A stretch of 64,000 nt of DNA from Amycolatopsis pretoriensis (GTDB lineage Bacteria > Actinomycetota > Actinomycetes > Mycobacteriales > Pseudonocardiaceae). Both the position numbers and the translations under genes were made by a program. The stretch spans positions 124,001 to 188,000 of the forward strand of contig NZ_FNUJ01000008.1 in NCBI RefSeq assembly GCF_900107925.1, read 5' to 3'. This document shows, one piece after another, positions 25,578 through 34,403 of this stretch. The number at the start of each line of letters is the position of its first letter. Position 1 is the stretch's first letter. Under the pieces are notes generated by a model. It was not told the DNA's origin. It worked only from the letters and a program-made list of their open reading frames with translations, and ran no database searches.

Positions 25578-26585
25578 TCAGCCCAGGTACTTCTTCAGGT
25601 CGTCGAGGACCTTCATCGCCCCGATCGGGCCGAGGCCGAGGAACCACACGGAGTCGTCGACCGGGACCGCGTGCTTCGCCTTCACCGCGCCGAGCCCGGC
25701 CCAGAGCCCGCTGCTCGTGACGGCCTTCTCGTCCGCGCTGGGCCCGGCGCCGTAGCTGGAGTAGAAGATCCAGTCGGCGTCGGCCTCGTCGATGCGCTCC
25801 TTGGAGATCTGCGCGGCCAGCTCGTTGATGTTCTGGTTCGCCGGCCGCGCGAGACCGACATCCTTGAGGATGACGCCGATGAAGGACAGGTTGCCGTAGA
25901 GCCGGATGTTGCCGGAGAGGAACCGCAGCAGCGAGACCTTCGGCGTGCCCTTGACCGAGGCCTTCACCTCGTTCGCGCGCTGCTGGTAGTCGTTCAGCAG
26001 CCCGACGGCCTTCGTCTCGTCGCCGAGCGAGGCCCCGATCAGCAGCAGGTTCTCCTTCCACGGGAACCCGGGCCGGATGCTGAACACCGTCGGCGCGATC
26101 TTCGACAGCTGCGGGTACAGGTCGTTGGCGCGCAGCTTGCTGCCGACGATCAGGTCCGGCGTCAGCGCGGCGATCTGCTCGAGGTTGAGGTTGTTGATCT
26201 CCCCGACCGCCGGGATGCCCTTGACGCGGTCGGCGAGGTAGGACGGCACGCCGTTCTGCCCGGCCGTCGTCGCCATCCCGACGGGTGTGACGCCGAGCGC
26301 GAGGACGTCGTCGAGCTCGCCGCTGTCGAGGACCACGACCCGCGTGGGCTTCTTGTCCAGCTTCGTCTTGCCGAGCGCGTGGGTCACCGTGCGCGGGAAG
26401 ACGCCGGGACCGACGTCGGCGCCGAGCTTGGCCGTTTCGCTGTCCGCGGTCGAGAACAGCCGGCCGCCGGTGGCGACGTCCTGGTCGCCGACGCCCGAGC
26501 TGCTGGGCTTCGCCGGCTGGCCGCAGGCGGCGAGGAGGGTGCCGGCGGCGAGCACCGCGACCAGGCGAGTCCAGTTAGGACGCAT
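25578..26585 (-). CDS. Iron-siderophore ABC transporter substrate-binding lipoprotein (FepB/FecB-like)
   Basis: The 335-residue lipoprotein has signal LVAVLAAGTLLAACGQP with lipobox LAAC. Its periplasmic-binding fold of class III is indicated by VVVLDSGELDDVLALGVTPVG, NLEQIAALTPDLIVG and LKDVGLARPANQNINELAAQISKE. It captures a ferric siderophore and delivers it to the permease pair. Its start overlaps the ATPase gene end by 11 bp; it is the last gene of the operon. Confidence 0.93.
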   Translation of the reverse strand: MRPNWTRLVAVLAAGTLLAACGQPAKPSSSGVGDQDVATGGRLFSTADSETAKLGADVGPGVFPRTVTHALGKTKLDKKPTRVVVLDSGELDDVLALGVTPVGMATTAGQNGVPSYLADRVKGIPAVGEINNLNLEQIAALTPDLIVGSKLRANDLYPQLSKIAPTVFSIRPGFPWKENLLLIGASLGDETKAVGLLNDYQQRANEVKASVKGTPKVSLLRFLSGNIRLYGNLSFIGVILKDVGLARPANQNINELAAQISKERIDEADADWIFYSSYGAGPSADEKAVTSSGLWAGLGAVKAKHAVPVDDSVWFLGLGPIGAMKVLDDLKKYLG

Positions 26586-27393
26586 CGGGGGTTCCTTCTC
26601 TCGGAGGGGTGGCCCGCCGCCGGCCGATCGGGACGACCAGGGGCGTGGCGGACACCGGGTCGGGGATGACCCGGCAGGGCATGCCGAAGACGTCGGCGAC
26701 GAGCTCGGCGGTGAGGATGTCGGCGGGCGCGCCCTCGGCGGCGATCCGGCCGTCCTTCATCGCGATCAGGTGGTCGCCGTAACGGGCGGCCAGGTTGAGG
26801 TCGTGCAGGACGATGACGATCGTCCGGCCGTCCTCGGCGTTCAGCTCGGCCAGCAGGTCCAGGACCTCGACCTGGTGGGCGATGTCGAGGAACGTCGTGG
26901 GCTCGTCGAGCAGCAGCAACGGCGTCCGCTGCGCCAGGGCCATGGCGATCCAGACGCGCTGGCGCTGCCCGCCGGACAGCTCGTCGACCGGCCGGTCGGC
27001 GAGCTCGACGGTGTCGGTGGCGACCATCGCCTTCGCGACGGCGTCGTCGTCTTCGGCGCTCCAGCGGCGGAACACGCCCTGGTGCGGGTAGCGGCCGCGG
27101 CCGACGAGGTCGGCGACGGTGATGCCCTCGGGCGCGGCCGGCGACTGCGGCAGCAGGCCCAGCACCGTCGCGACGTCCTTGCTGCGCCACGTCGTGATGC
27201 CCTTGCCGTCGAGGTAGACCGCGCCGGCGGCCGGCGTGAGCAGCCGCGCGAGACCGCGCAGCAGCGTCGACTTCCCGCACGCGTTGGTCCCGACGATCAT
27301 GGTGACCTGGCCCGGCGGGATTCGCACGGAGAGGTCCTTGACCACGCGCAGCGGGCCGTAGCCCAGCTCGAGATTCTCGGTGTGCAGTGTCAC
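26575..27393 (-). CDS. Siderophore ABC transporter ATP-binding protein (FepC/FhuC-like)
   Basis: The 272-residue protein shows Walker A IVGTNACGKSTLLRG, signature LSGGQRQRVWIAMALAQ and Walker B LLLLDEPTTFLDIAHQ, then the H-loop VLHDLNLAARYGDH. The DIAHQ segment is typical of FepC-class ATPases. It energises import of ferric siderophores. The gene lies 10 bp after the second permease and overlaps the binding-protein gene. Confidence 0.95.
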   Translation of the reverse strand: MTLHTENLELGYGPLRVVKDLSVRIPPGQVTMIVGTNACGKSTLLRGLARLLTPAAGAVYLDGKGITTWRSKDVATVLGLLPQSPAAPEGITVADLVGRGRYPHQGVFRRWSAEDDDAVAKAMVATDTVELADRPVDELSGGQRQRVWIAMALAQRTPLLLLDEPTTFLDIAHQVEVLDLLAELNAEDGRTIVIVLHDLNLAARYGDHLIAMKDGRIAAEGAPADILTAELVADVFGMPCRVIPDPVSATPLVVPIGRRRATPPREGTPDAS

Positions 27394-27403
27394 GGCGTTC
27401 CTC

Positions 27404-28432
27404 TCACATCCGCCCGGCGCGGTTGGCGGTGGCCAGCAGCCACAGCAGGTAGGGCGCGCCCACCGCGCCGGTCACGACGCCGACCGGCAGCTGGGCGCCG
27501 AGCAGGTGCTGGGCCGCGAAGTCGCCCAGCAGGACCACGAGCGCCCCCGTCAGCGCGGCGGGGACGAGCCCGGCGCGGGCGCCGCCGACGAGCCGGGTCG
27601 CGATCGGGTTGGCCACGAAGGCGACGAACGAGACGGGCCCGGCGGCCGCCGTCGCGAACGCGGCGAGCGCGACGGCGACGAGCAGCAGCGTCACGCGGCT
27701 GCGTTCGACGTCGAGCCCGAGCCCGGCGGCGGTGTCGTCGCCGAGCTGCAGCCCGGTGAGCGCCCGGCCCAGCAGCAGCGCGGCGGGCAGCAGGACGACG
27801 AGCGCGGCGGCCAGCGGGCCCGCGTGGTCCCAGCCGCGGCCGTTGAGGTTGCCCGTCAGCCAGACCAGGGCCTGCTGGGCGAGCGTGACGTCGGCCCAGG
27901 TCATCAGGTACGAGACGACGCTGGTCAGCACCGCGCCCACCCCGACGCCGACGAGCACCAGCCGGTAGCCGTGCACGCCGCCGCGGCGTGCGAGGAGGTA
28001 GATCGTGGCGCCGGTGAGCAGCGCGCCGGCCAGTGCCGCGGCGGAGACGACCGCGCCGCCGGCCCCGAACAGCACGATCGCGACGACCGCCGCCGCGCTC
28101 GCGCCCTGCGTCACGCCGATGACGTCCGGGCTGGCGAGCGGATTGCGCAGCAGCCGCTGGAAGAGCGCGCCGGACGTCCCGAAAGCGACGCCGACGAGGA
28201 CGCCGGTGACCGCGCGCGGCAACCTCAGCTCCGTGACGACGTAGGCCGCCCGGCCGACACCCTCTCCCCCGAAGAGGAGGCCGGGCAGGTCACCGAGCGG
28301 GACCGGGAAGTCGCCCACCGCCAGGGAAAGCGCGAAGACGACGACGATCGCGAGCAGCAGCGCCAGCGTCACCGAGCGGGCACGGACCGCGCCCCGGCGA
28401 CGGGCGGCGGCGACCACGTCGACGGCGTTCAC
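27404..28432 (-). CDS. FecCD-family siderophore permease (FepG-like)
   Basis: This 342-residue permease has about ten membrane helices and the FecCD hallmarks LRLPRAVTGVLVGVAFGTSGALFQ, NPLASPDVIGVTQGA, and GPVSFVAFVANPIATRLVGG. The last of these is the cytoplasmic loop contacting the ATPase. The GTG start at 28432 overlaps the stop of the partner permease by 4 nt (GTGA). It forms a heterodimeric channel with that partner. Confidence 0.93.
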   Translation of the reverse strand: MNAVDVVAAARRRGAVRARSVTLALLLAIVVVFALSLAVGDFPVPLGDLPGLLFGGEGVGRAAYVVTELRLPRAVTGVLVGVAFGTSGALFQRLLRNPLASPDVIGVTQGASAAAVVAIVLFGAGGAVVSAAALAGALLTGATIYLLARRGGVHGYRLVLVGVGVGAVLTSVVSYLMTWADVTLAQQALVWLTGNLNGRGWDHAGPLAAALVVLLPAALLLGRALTGLQLGDDTAAGLGLDVERSRVTLLLVAVALAAFATAAAGPVSFVAFVANPIATRLVGGARAGLVPAALTGALVVLLGDFAAQHLLGAQLPVGVVTGAVGAPYLLWLLATANRAGRM

Positions 28433-29436
28433 ACCGCCACGACCTTCCGGCGGCGCACCAGGAGCACGAAGACGGGGGCGCCGATGAGCGCCGTCACGAT
28501 CCCGACCTGGACCTCGGCCGGGCGCGCGACCACGCGGCCGACGACGTCGGAGACGAGCAGGAGCAGCGGCGCCAGCAGCGCGGAGTACGGCAGCAGCCAG
28601 CGGTGGTCGGGGCCGGTGACGAGCCGCGCCGCGTGCGGCACGGTCAGCCCGACGAACGCGATCGGCCCGGCGATCGCCGTCGCCGACCCGCACAGGACGA
28701 CGACGGCCAGCGCGCACACGAGCCGCGCGACCGGGACGTTCTGGCCGAGCGAGCGGGCGACGTCCTCGCCGAGTGCAAGGGCGTTGAGCAGCCGGGCGGA
28801 GACCAGCGCGAGGACCACGCCGGCGACCACGAACGGCACGGCCTGGGTGATCGTCGCGGCGTCCCGGCCGGTCAGCGAGCCGACCTGCCAGAAGCGGTAC
28901 TGGTCGAACGTCGTCTGGTCGGCCAGCAGGAGCGCGCTGGTCACCGAGGCCAGGGCCGCGGTCACCGCCGCGCCGGCGAGGGCGAGCTTCACCGGCGTCA
29001 CCCCGGCCCGGCCGAGCGAGCTGACGCCGTAGACGACCGCGCCGGCCGCCGCGGCGCCCGCGAAGCCGAACCAGACGTACCCGCCGACGCTGGTGATGCC
29101 GAAGGTGCCGATGCCCAGGACGACGAAGAGGGCCGCGCCCGCGTTGACGCCGAGCAGCCCCGGGTCGGCGAGCGGGTTGCGCGTCGCGCCTTGGATGACG
29201 GCGCCGGACAGGCCCAGCGCGACGCCGGCGAGCACCCCGGCGAGCGTGCGCGGGAGCCGGAGTTCGCGGACGACCAGGTGGTCGGGGTTGCCCGGGTCGA
29301 AGTGGAAGAGCGCGTCCAGCACGGTGGCCGGGCTCAGGCCGCGGGTGCCGACGGCGACGCTGAGCAGCACGGCGGCGGCCAGGGCCGCGGTGAGGACCAC
29401 CAGCCCGGCCGTGAGCGGGAGCGAGCGGGTCCGCAC
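28429..29436 (-). CDS. FecCD-family siderophore permease (FepD-like), first gene of the uptake operon
   Basis: The 335-residue permease shows LRLPRTLAGVLAGVALGLSGAVIQ, NPLADPGLLGVNAGA and GPIAFVGLTVPHAARLVTGP with multiple membrane helices. It starts at GTG 29436 (VRTRSLPL). An iron-box-like palindrome lies 27 bp upstream, so the operon is probably de-repressed in low iron by the DtxR/IdeR-type repressor. Confidence 0.93.
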   Translation of the reverse strand: MRTRSLPLTAGLVVLTAALAAAVLLSVAVGTRGLSPATVLDALFHFDPGNPDHLVVRELRLPRTLAGVLAGVALGLSGAVIQGATRNPLADPGLLGVNAGAALFVVLGIGTFGITSVGGYVWFGFAGAAAAGAVVYGVSSLGRAGVTPVKLALAGAAVTAALASVTSALLLADQTTFDQYRFWQVGSLTGRDAATITQAVPFVVAGVVLALVSARLLNALALGEDVARSLGQNVPVARLVCALAVVVLCGSATAIAGPIAFVGLTVPHAARLVTGPDHRWLLPYSALLAPLLLLVSDVVGRVVARPAEVQVGIVTALIGAPVFVLLVRRRKVVAV

Positions 29437-29462
29437 TGGTCGTTACCTTTGCTAACAGGTCT

Positions 29463-29481
29463 TTAGGCTTGCCTACCCTAT
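29463..29481. promoter_or_regulatory. DtxR/IdeR-type iron box
   Basis: TTAGGCTTGCCTACCCTAT matches the known actinobacterial consensus TTAGGTTAGSCTAACCTAA at about 14-15 of 19 positions. It lies just upstream of the siderophore uptake operon on the minus strand and about 115 bp from the divergent PadR gene. The assignment rests on match and context only. Confidence 0.65.
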
Positions 29482-29532
29482 GGCGCGGAACTTGAAGGCT
29501 CAAGTTCCGTGAGCGGCATCACCGAAGCGAGG

Positions 29533-29561
29533 TTGCCATCCGACTGTTTCCGATATATCGT
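29533..29561 (+). promoter_or_regulatory. padR promoter with ATATAT palindrome
   Basis: TTGCCA (29533-29538), a 17-bp spacer and TATCGT (29556-29561) form a plausible promoter. The perfect palindrome CGATATATCG (29551-29560) overlaps the -10. AT-rich palindromes of this kind are typical PadR operators, so autorepression is likely. It stands out sharply from the GC-rich surroundings. Confidence 0.55.
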
Positions 29562-29597
29562 GAAGCAGTCGCAACAGTTCGAGAAAGGAACACAGAC

Positions 29598-30242
29598 ATG
29601 CGTAGGCAACGACACCCCTTCACACAAGAGCACCCCTTCGCCCAGGAACGTGGGCGTGCACCCTTCGGTGGCTTCGGCGACTTCGGTCCGGGCTTCGGGC
29701 CGGGTTTCGGTCCGCGCGGCGGACGCGGCCGGGGGCACGGACCGGGCCGGCGGGGTCACGGCGGACGGCGCAGCCGCCGCGGTGACGTCCGCGCCGCGAT
29801 CCTGGCGCTGCTCGCCGAGCAGCCCCGGCACGGCTACGAGATCATCCGCGAGATCGGCGAGCGCTCCGGCGGCTTCTGGCGGCCGAGCCCCGGCTCGGTC
29901 TACCCGACGCTGCAGCTGCTGGCCGACGAAGGCCTCGTCGTCAGCAAGGACGAGAGTGGCAAGAAGCTGTTCGAGCTGACCGACGCCGGCCGCACCGCCG
30001 CGGAAGAGCAGGACAGCACCCCGCCGTGGGAGCAGATCGCGCAGGACGTCGACCCGGTCGAGGTCGGGCTCGCCAAGGCGGGCAAGAACCTGGCCGCCGC
30101 CGTCGTGCAGATCATGCGCGCGGGCACCGAGAGCCAGCAGGCCCGCGCGGCCGAGGTGCTCAACGACGCCCGGCGCTCGCTCTACGGCATCCTCGGCGAG
30201 GACGACGAGGAGTCCGCTTCGGGCGAGACGGCAGCCGAGTGA
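29598..30242 (+). CDS. PadR-family transcriptional regulator with Gly/Phe/Arg-rich N-terminus
   Basis: The 214-residue protein has an N-terminal low-complexity segment (FGGFGDFGPGFGPGFGPRGG, then RGRGHGPGRRGHGGRRSRR). The PadR winged helix follows (DVRAAILALLAEQPRHGYEI; SPGSVYPTLQLLADEGLV; FELTDAGRTAAEE) and then a helical dimerisation tail. GAAAGGA precedes ATG 29598. The palindrome at 29551 is the likely operator. The last 61 bp overlap the convergent methyltransferase gene. Its own target genes are not evident. Confidence 0.92.
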   Translation: MRRQRHPFTQEHPFAQERGRAPFGGFGDFGPGFGPGFGPRGGRGRGHGPGRRGHGGRRSRRGDVRAAILALLAEQPRHGYEIIREIGERSGGFWRPSPGSVYPTLQLLADEGLVVSKDESGKKLFELTDAGRTAAEEQDSTPPWEQIAQDVDPVEVGLAKAGKNLAAAVVQIMRAGTESQQARAAEVLNDARRSLYGILGEDDEESASGETAAE

Positions 30243-30991
30243 CCTGGCAGGACGAGGCCGGTGGGCTTGACCCGCGTGTGCACGCGGTAGCCCACCGGCA
30301 GCGTCAGGTCCTGCGCGCGATTCCCGTTACGCTGCAAGGACTCCGCGATCGCCTGTTCGGCGACGCGCTTGCTGAACTCGATCTTCAGCACCGCTTCGAG
30401 GTCGGCGGCGGTCGTGAAGCGCCACTGCGTGGCGACCCGGCGTAGGCCGAACCCGGCGCGGGCGAAGAACCGCTCCACCGCCACCGGGTCGTAGTGCGGC
30501 AGGTCGGCGCGCATCCAGCCGCCGTAGGGCTCGCTGGTCACGTCGAGGTCGACGATCACGATCGTCCCGCCCGGCCGCAGCACCCGCTCGGCTTCCGCGA
30601 GTCCGGGTTCGCAGCCGGGTCCGAAGAAGTACGCCGTGCGCGCGTGGACGACGTCGACGCTCGCGCTGCGGACCGGCAGCCGCTGGGCCCGGCCCATCCG
30701 GACGTCCACGTTCGACAGTCCCTCCACGCGCTTCAGCGCGCTTCGCACCAACGGCTCGTGCGGCTCGACCCCGAGCACCGAGCGGGCGTCGCGGGCGAAG
30801 CGCGGCAGGTGAAACCCGTCGCCGCAACCGACGTCCAGCACGTCCCGGCCGGCCCACTCGACCTCTTCGCCCAGCACGCGCCAGATCTCCCCGGCGCTGT
30901 CTTGCGCCCGGTTCTCCAGCTCGTAGTCGGCCGGGTAGTACCAGATGTTCGGGCTCGGCACGACCTCCGCGCGCCGGGACGACCACCGCAC
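30182..30991 (-). CDS. Class I SAM-dependent methyltransferase
   Basis: About 269 residues. Motif I is VLDVGCGDGFHLPRFARDAR, the acidic motif II end is LGVEPHEPL, and RAQRLPVRSASVDVVHARTA and ERVLRPGGTIVIVDLDV follow, as in UbiE/Methyltransf_11 proteins. The GTG start at 30991 (VRWSSRRAEV) has AAAGGAG 5 nt upstream and fits better than longer frames. The substrate cannot be told. The C-terminal 20 residues overlap padR on the other strand. Confidence 0.88.
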   Translation of the reverse strand: MRWSSRRAEVVPSPNIWYYPADYELENRAQDSAGEIWRVLGEEVEWAGRDVLDVGCGDGFHLPRFARDARSVLGVEPHEPLVRSALKRVEGLSNVDVRMGRAQRLPVRSASVDVVHARTAYFFGPGCEPGLAEAERVLRPGGTIVIVDLDVTSEPYGGWMRADLPHYDPVAVERFFARAGFGLRRVATQWRFTTAADLEAVLKIEFSKRVAEQAIAESLQRNGNRAQDLTLPVGYRVHTRVKPTGLVLPGHSAAVSPEADSSSSSPRMP

Positions 30992-31103
30992 CGCTGCTCC
31001 TTTCGGGCCCTCCTGCTCCGGCAGTGATTTTCCGGCGACCGAATCTTGGCGGAAACCACACGGTTCACGCCTAGAATTCGGTGGGTCTCGGGAGGAGCAC
31101 CAC

Positions 31104-31949
31104 ATGACGATCGGCCCGTCCAGTCCCCCGTCCCCGGTTCCGGCCGGAATCCCGTGCTGGATCGAGCTGGCCTGCCGCGAGCAGGCCGTGGCGGAGCGAT
31201 TCTACGGCGCGCTGTTCGGCTGGGAGTACACCACTCAACGGGATCCGGCGACGTCCGACGGCCGGTACGCCATCGCGACGATGACCGACTTCCCCGTCGG
31301 CGGCCTGTACCGCGCCGCCCCGGGCGCGCCGCTGGGGTGGATGCCGCACCTGTCCGTGCCGCACACCGCGAGCGCGGCCGAGTGGGTGGAGCACCTCGGC
31401 GGGCGGATCACGCTCGGCCCGGCGCCGATCCCGCGGCGCGGCACGATCCTGCACGCCTACGACGCGTGCGGCGCGCCGGTCGTGTTCTGGGAGGTGCCGC
31501 CGGACTGGGAGTTCGTCACCGGGATCCCCAACACCTTCAGCGGCGCGGACCTCAACACGCACGACGGCGTCGCGGCGGATCACTTCTACACCAAGCTCTT
31601 CACCTACGGCAGCCACCAGATCGGCGACGGCGAGTCCCTGGACTACGTCGAATGGCTCATCGAGCACGAGCCCGTGCTGTACCGGTACGTCATGGGTTCG
31701 GAGTACAGCCTCGACACCCCGCCGCACTGGCTCGTCTACTTCGACATCGATCCCGCCCGCGGCGTCGACGCGGTCGCCGGCGAGTCCCTCATGCACGGCG
31801 GCACCGTCGTGATCCAGCCCTACGACACGCCGTTCGGGCGCATGGCGATCCTCGCCGACCCGGAAGGCGCCGTCTTCGCGGTGATCGACCACTCGCGCGT
31901 CTCCGAGGACTGGGGCCGCGCGGAGGTCGACGACCCCTACGACGACTGA
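31104..31949 (+). CDS. VOC-family (glyoxalase/dioxygenase-fold) protein, two domains
   Basis: The 281-residue protein carries two VOC modules: PCWIELACREQAVAERFYGALFGWEY near residue 15, and DLNTHDGVAADHFYTKLFTYG near 145. It ends with GRMAILADPEGAVFAVIDHS, where Glu and His ligands are expected. Proteins of this layout resemble the hydroxylase-like CFP30 group. GGAGGAG precedes ATG 31104. The 3' end overlaps the convergent MFS gene by 13 bp. Confidence 0.87.
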   Translation: MTIGPSSPPSPVPAGIPCWIELACREQAVAERFYGALFGWEYTTQRDPATSDGRYAIATMTDFPVGGLYRAAPGAPLGWMPHLSVPHTASAAEWVEHLGGRITLGPAPIPRRGTILHAYDACGAPVVFWEVPPDWEFVTGIPNTFSGADLNTHDGVAADHFYTKLFTYGSHQIGDGESLDYVEWLIEHEPVLYRYVMGSEYSLDTPPHWLVYFDIDPARGVDAVAGESLMHGGTVVIQPYDTPFGRMAILADPEGAVFAVIDHSRVSEDWGRAEVDDPYDD

Positions 31950-33259
31950 CGCTCGGCGAAGGCCAACCCGGCGACCAGCGCGTACCCGCCCGCCACCAGC
32001 CACATCCCGGTGGCGGGCAGCAGCGCGCCGACGAGCGCGACCCCGATCGCGCCGCCGGTCTGGCGGGACGCGTTGAGCACGCCGGCGGCCAGCCCGGCCT
32101 TGCCCGGCAAGGAGTTCATCGCCAGCGACGTCATCGCGGGCATGGCCAGCGAGCAGCAGCCGAAGACGACCGAGACCACGACGAACGGCACGAGCGCCCG
32201 GTCCGCGGGCAGCAGCGCGAAGCCGATCGCGCCGGCGAGCCCGGCCAGCGCGCCCGCGACCATCGGGACGCGCGGGCCGAACCGCCCGGTCAGCCGTCCG
32301 CTGAAGAACGCGTTGAGCCCGACCGCCAGCGTCAGCGGCACCAGCGCGAGCCCGGCCGCGAGCGCGCCGAGCGACCAGGCGCGTTGCAGGAACAACGCGA
32401 GGCAGAAGAGCGTGCCGTAGAGGCAGAAGTTGAACAGGCCGCCGATCCCGGTCGCCACCGCGAAGTTCCGGATCTTCAGGATCTTCGGCGGCAGCACGGG
32501 CTCGGCGACGCGGTTCTCGACCGCCACGAACACCGCGCCGGCCACCACTCCCCCGGCGAGCAACGCGAGTGTCGCGGGCGCGAGCCAGCCGGCGTGCCCG
32601 GCTTCGATGAGCCCGGCGACGAAAGCGGCCAGCGACGCCGTGCCGAAGAGCTGACCGGCGAAGTCGAGGCGGGTCTCGGCCCGCGGCGGTTCCGTGACCG
32701 CGCGGCGCGTCAGGACGATGGCGACGATCCCGACCGGGACGTTGACGGCGAAGACGAGCCGCCAGTCGGCGAGACCGACGGCGAGCCCGCCGAGAACGGG
32801 ACCGGCGGCCAGCCCGACCCCGCTCATGCCGCCCCACACGCCGAGGGCGCGCGCCCGCTCCCGCGGGTCGGGGAACTGGTGGGCGATCAAGGCGAGCGAC
32901 GACGGCAGCAGCGCACCGGCCCCGGCGCCCTGGACAGCGCGGGCCGCGATCAGCCAGCTGGTGTCCTGCGCGAGGGCACAGCCGATGCTCGCGACGACGA
33001 AGACGGCGACGCCCGCTTCGAAGACGCGTCGCGAACCCCACCGGTCACCGGCGGCGCCCCAGGTGAGCAGGAACGCGGCGAGCGTGACGGTGTAGGCGTC
33101 GACGACCCACTGCAGCGCGGCGACCGACGGCTCGCCGAAGTCGGCACCAATCGCGGGGAGGGCGAGGTTCACGATGGTCGCGTCGAGCGTGATCATCAGG
33201 AAGCCCAGGCAGACGGCGGACAAGGCCAGCTTCGCCGGAGCGCGGGTTTCGGTGGTCAT
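31937..33259 (-). CDS. MFS efflux transporter, DHA2-like
   Basis: The 440-residue protein has motif QWVVDAYTVTLAAFLLTWGAAGDRWGSRRVFEAG and about 13-14 hydrophobic segments, with the GGMSGVGLAAGPVLGG motif C of antiporters. It probably exports small hydrophobic compounds. It ends abruptly after LAFAERQSS. No regulator gene adjoins it, and it is a different branch from the MFS gene at 6029. Confidence 0.9.
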   Translation of the reverse strand: MTTETRAPAKLALSAVCLGFLMITLDATIVNLALPAIGADFGEPSVAALQWVVDAYTVTLAAFLLTWGAAGDRWGSRRVFEAGVAVFVVASIGCALAQDTSWLIAARAVQGAGAGALLPSSLALIAHQFPDPRERARALGVWGGMSGVGLAAGPVLGGLAVGLADWRLVFAVNVPVGIVAIVLTRRAVTEPPRAETRLDFAGQLFGTASLAAFVAGLIEAGHAGWLAPATLALLAGGVVAGAVFVAVENRVAEPVLPPKILKIRNFAVATGIGGLFNFCLYGTLFCLALFLQRAWSLGALAAGLALVPLTLAVGLNAFFSGRLTGRFGPRVPMVAGALAGLAGAIGFALLPADRALVPFVVVSVVFGCCSLAMPAMTSLAMNSLPGKAGLAAGVLNASRQTGGAIGVALVGALLPATGMWLVAGGYALVAGLAFAERQSS

Positions 33260-33341
33260 GCCCCCGAGTCAAACCCGCGGAAGCTTCGGCCGTCCACGAA
33301 CCATTGCCTCCCGCGTGGGAGCCTCCGGCTCCCACCGCAGG

Positions 33342-34403
33342 TCAGCCGAGCGGGACGAACGCCGAAAGCAGCAGCCAGGAGACGACGGCCGAAGGCAGCA
33401 GCGAGTCGAGGCGGTCCATGATCCCGCCGTGCCCGGGCAGCAGCGTGCCCATGTCCTTGACGCCGAGGTCCCGCTTGATCAGCGACTCGACGAGGTCGCC
33501 GAGGGTCGCGGTGAGCACGATCGCGACACCGAAGATGACGCCCTGCCAGACGTGCCCGTCGAGCAGCAGGCTCAGCGTGAGGGCGCCGGCCACGACACCG
33601 CCGACCAGCGAACCGCCGAAGCCTTCCCAGGTCTTCTTCGGGCTGATGGTGGGGGCCATCGGGTGCTTCCCGCCGAGTACGCCGGCGATGTAGCCGCCGG
33701 TGTCCGACGCGACGACGCCGATGAGGAAGGTGAGCACCCGTCCGACGCCGTCGGACGGTGGGACGAGCATGGCCGCGAAGGCGCCGAAGAGCGGTAGGTA
33801 AGCCGCGGCGAAGGTCGACGCGCTGATGTCGCGGAGGTAGCCCTTCGCGCCGCCGGGCAGGCGCCACAGCAGGCAGGCGAGCACGGTGAGGACGAAGGCG
33901 GTGAGCGCGCCTTCGCGGCCGAACGGCCAGGCGAGCCAGATCATCGCCTGCCCGCCGACGAGCACCGGGATCATCGCGACCTTGACGTCGGCGACCCGGC
34001 GCAGCACCCCGGAGAACTCGAAGGTGCCGACCGCGATCGCGATCGCGATGATCCCGATGAACAGGAAGCGCACGGTGAGCAGGGAAACGATGATCGCGGC
34101 GCCGAGCAGCAACCCGACCCCGATGGCGGCGGGCAGGTTCCGGCCGGCCTTGGAGGCCTTCTTGGCCTCGGAGGCCGCCGGTTCCGCGGCGGCGGGCACC
34201 GAGGTCGCCTCGGCAGCCCCGGCGGCCGACAACCGGCTCGCTTCACCGGTTCCCGAGGTCGCCGAAGCGGCCCCGGCGGTCCCCGGGAACTCCGGCGCGG
34301 CTGGGATGTCGGCCTCCGCCGGCCCCGGCGTCCCGGGCGTGCCGGCCGGTTCGGCTCCGGTCGCGTCCACCCGGTCCTCGCGTTCCTCGCTCACCTGTGC
34401 CAT
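33342..34403 (-). CDS. cdsA: Phosphatidate cytidylyltransferase
   Basis: The 353-residue membrane enzyme has eight or so helices and the CdsA signature SLIKRDLGVKDMGTLLPGHG followed by GIMDRLDSLL. It makes CDP-diacylglycerol from phosphatidic acid and CTP for phospholipid synthesis. The first 100 residues are an unusually long Ala/Pro/Glu-rich cytoplasmic extension. Its ATG overlaps the frr stop by one base, so frr and cdsA are coupled. Confidence 0.95.
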   Translation of the reverse strand: MAQVSEEREDRVDATGAEPAGTPGTPGPAEADIPAAPEFPGTAGAASATSGTGEASRLSAAGAAEATSVPAAAEPAASEAKKASKAGRNLPAAIGVGLLLGAAIIVSLLTVRFLFIGIIAIAIAVGTFEFSGVLRRVADVKVAMIPVLVGGQAMIWLAWPFGREGALTAFVLTVLACLLWRLPGGAKGYLRDISASTFAAAYLPLFGAFAAMLVPPSDGVGRVLTFLIGVVASDTGGYIAGVLGGKHPMAPTISPKKTWEGFGGSLVGGVVAGALTLSLLLDGHVWQGVIFGVAIVLTATLGDLVESLIKRDLGVKDMGTLLPGHGGIMDRLDSLLPSAVVSWLLLSAFVPLG

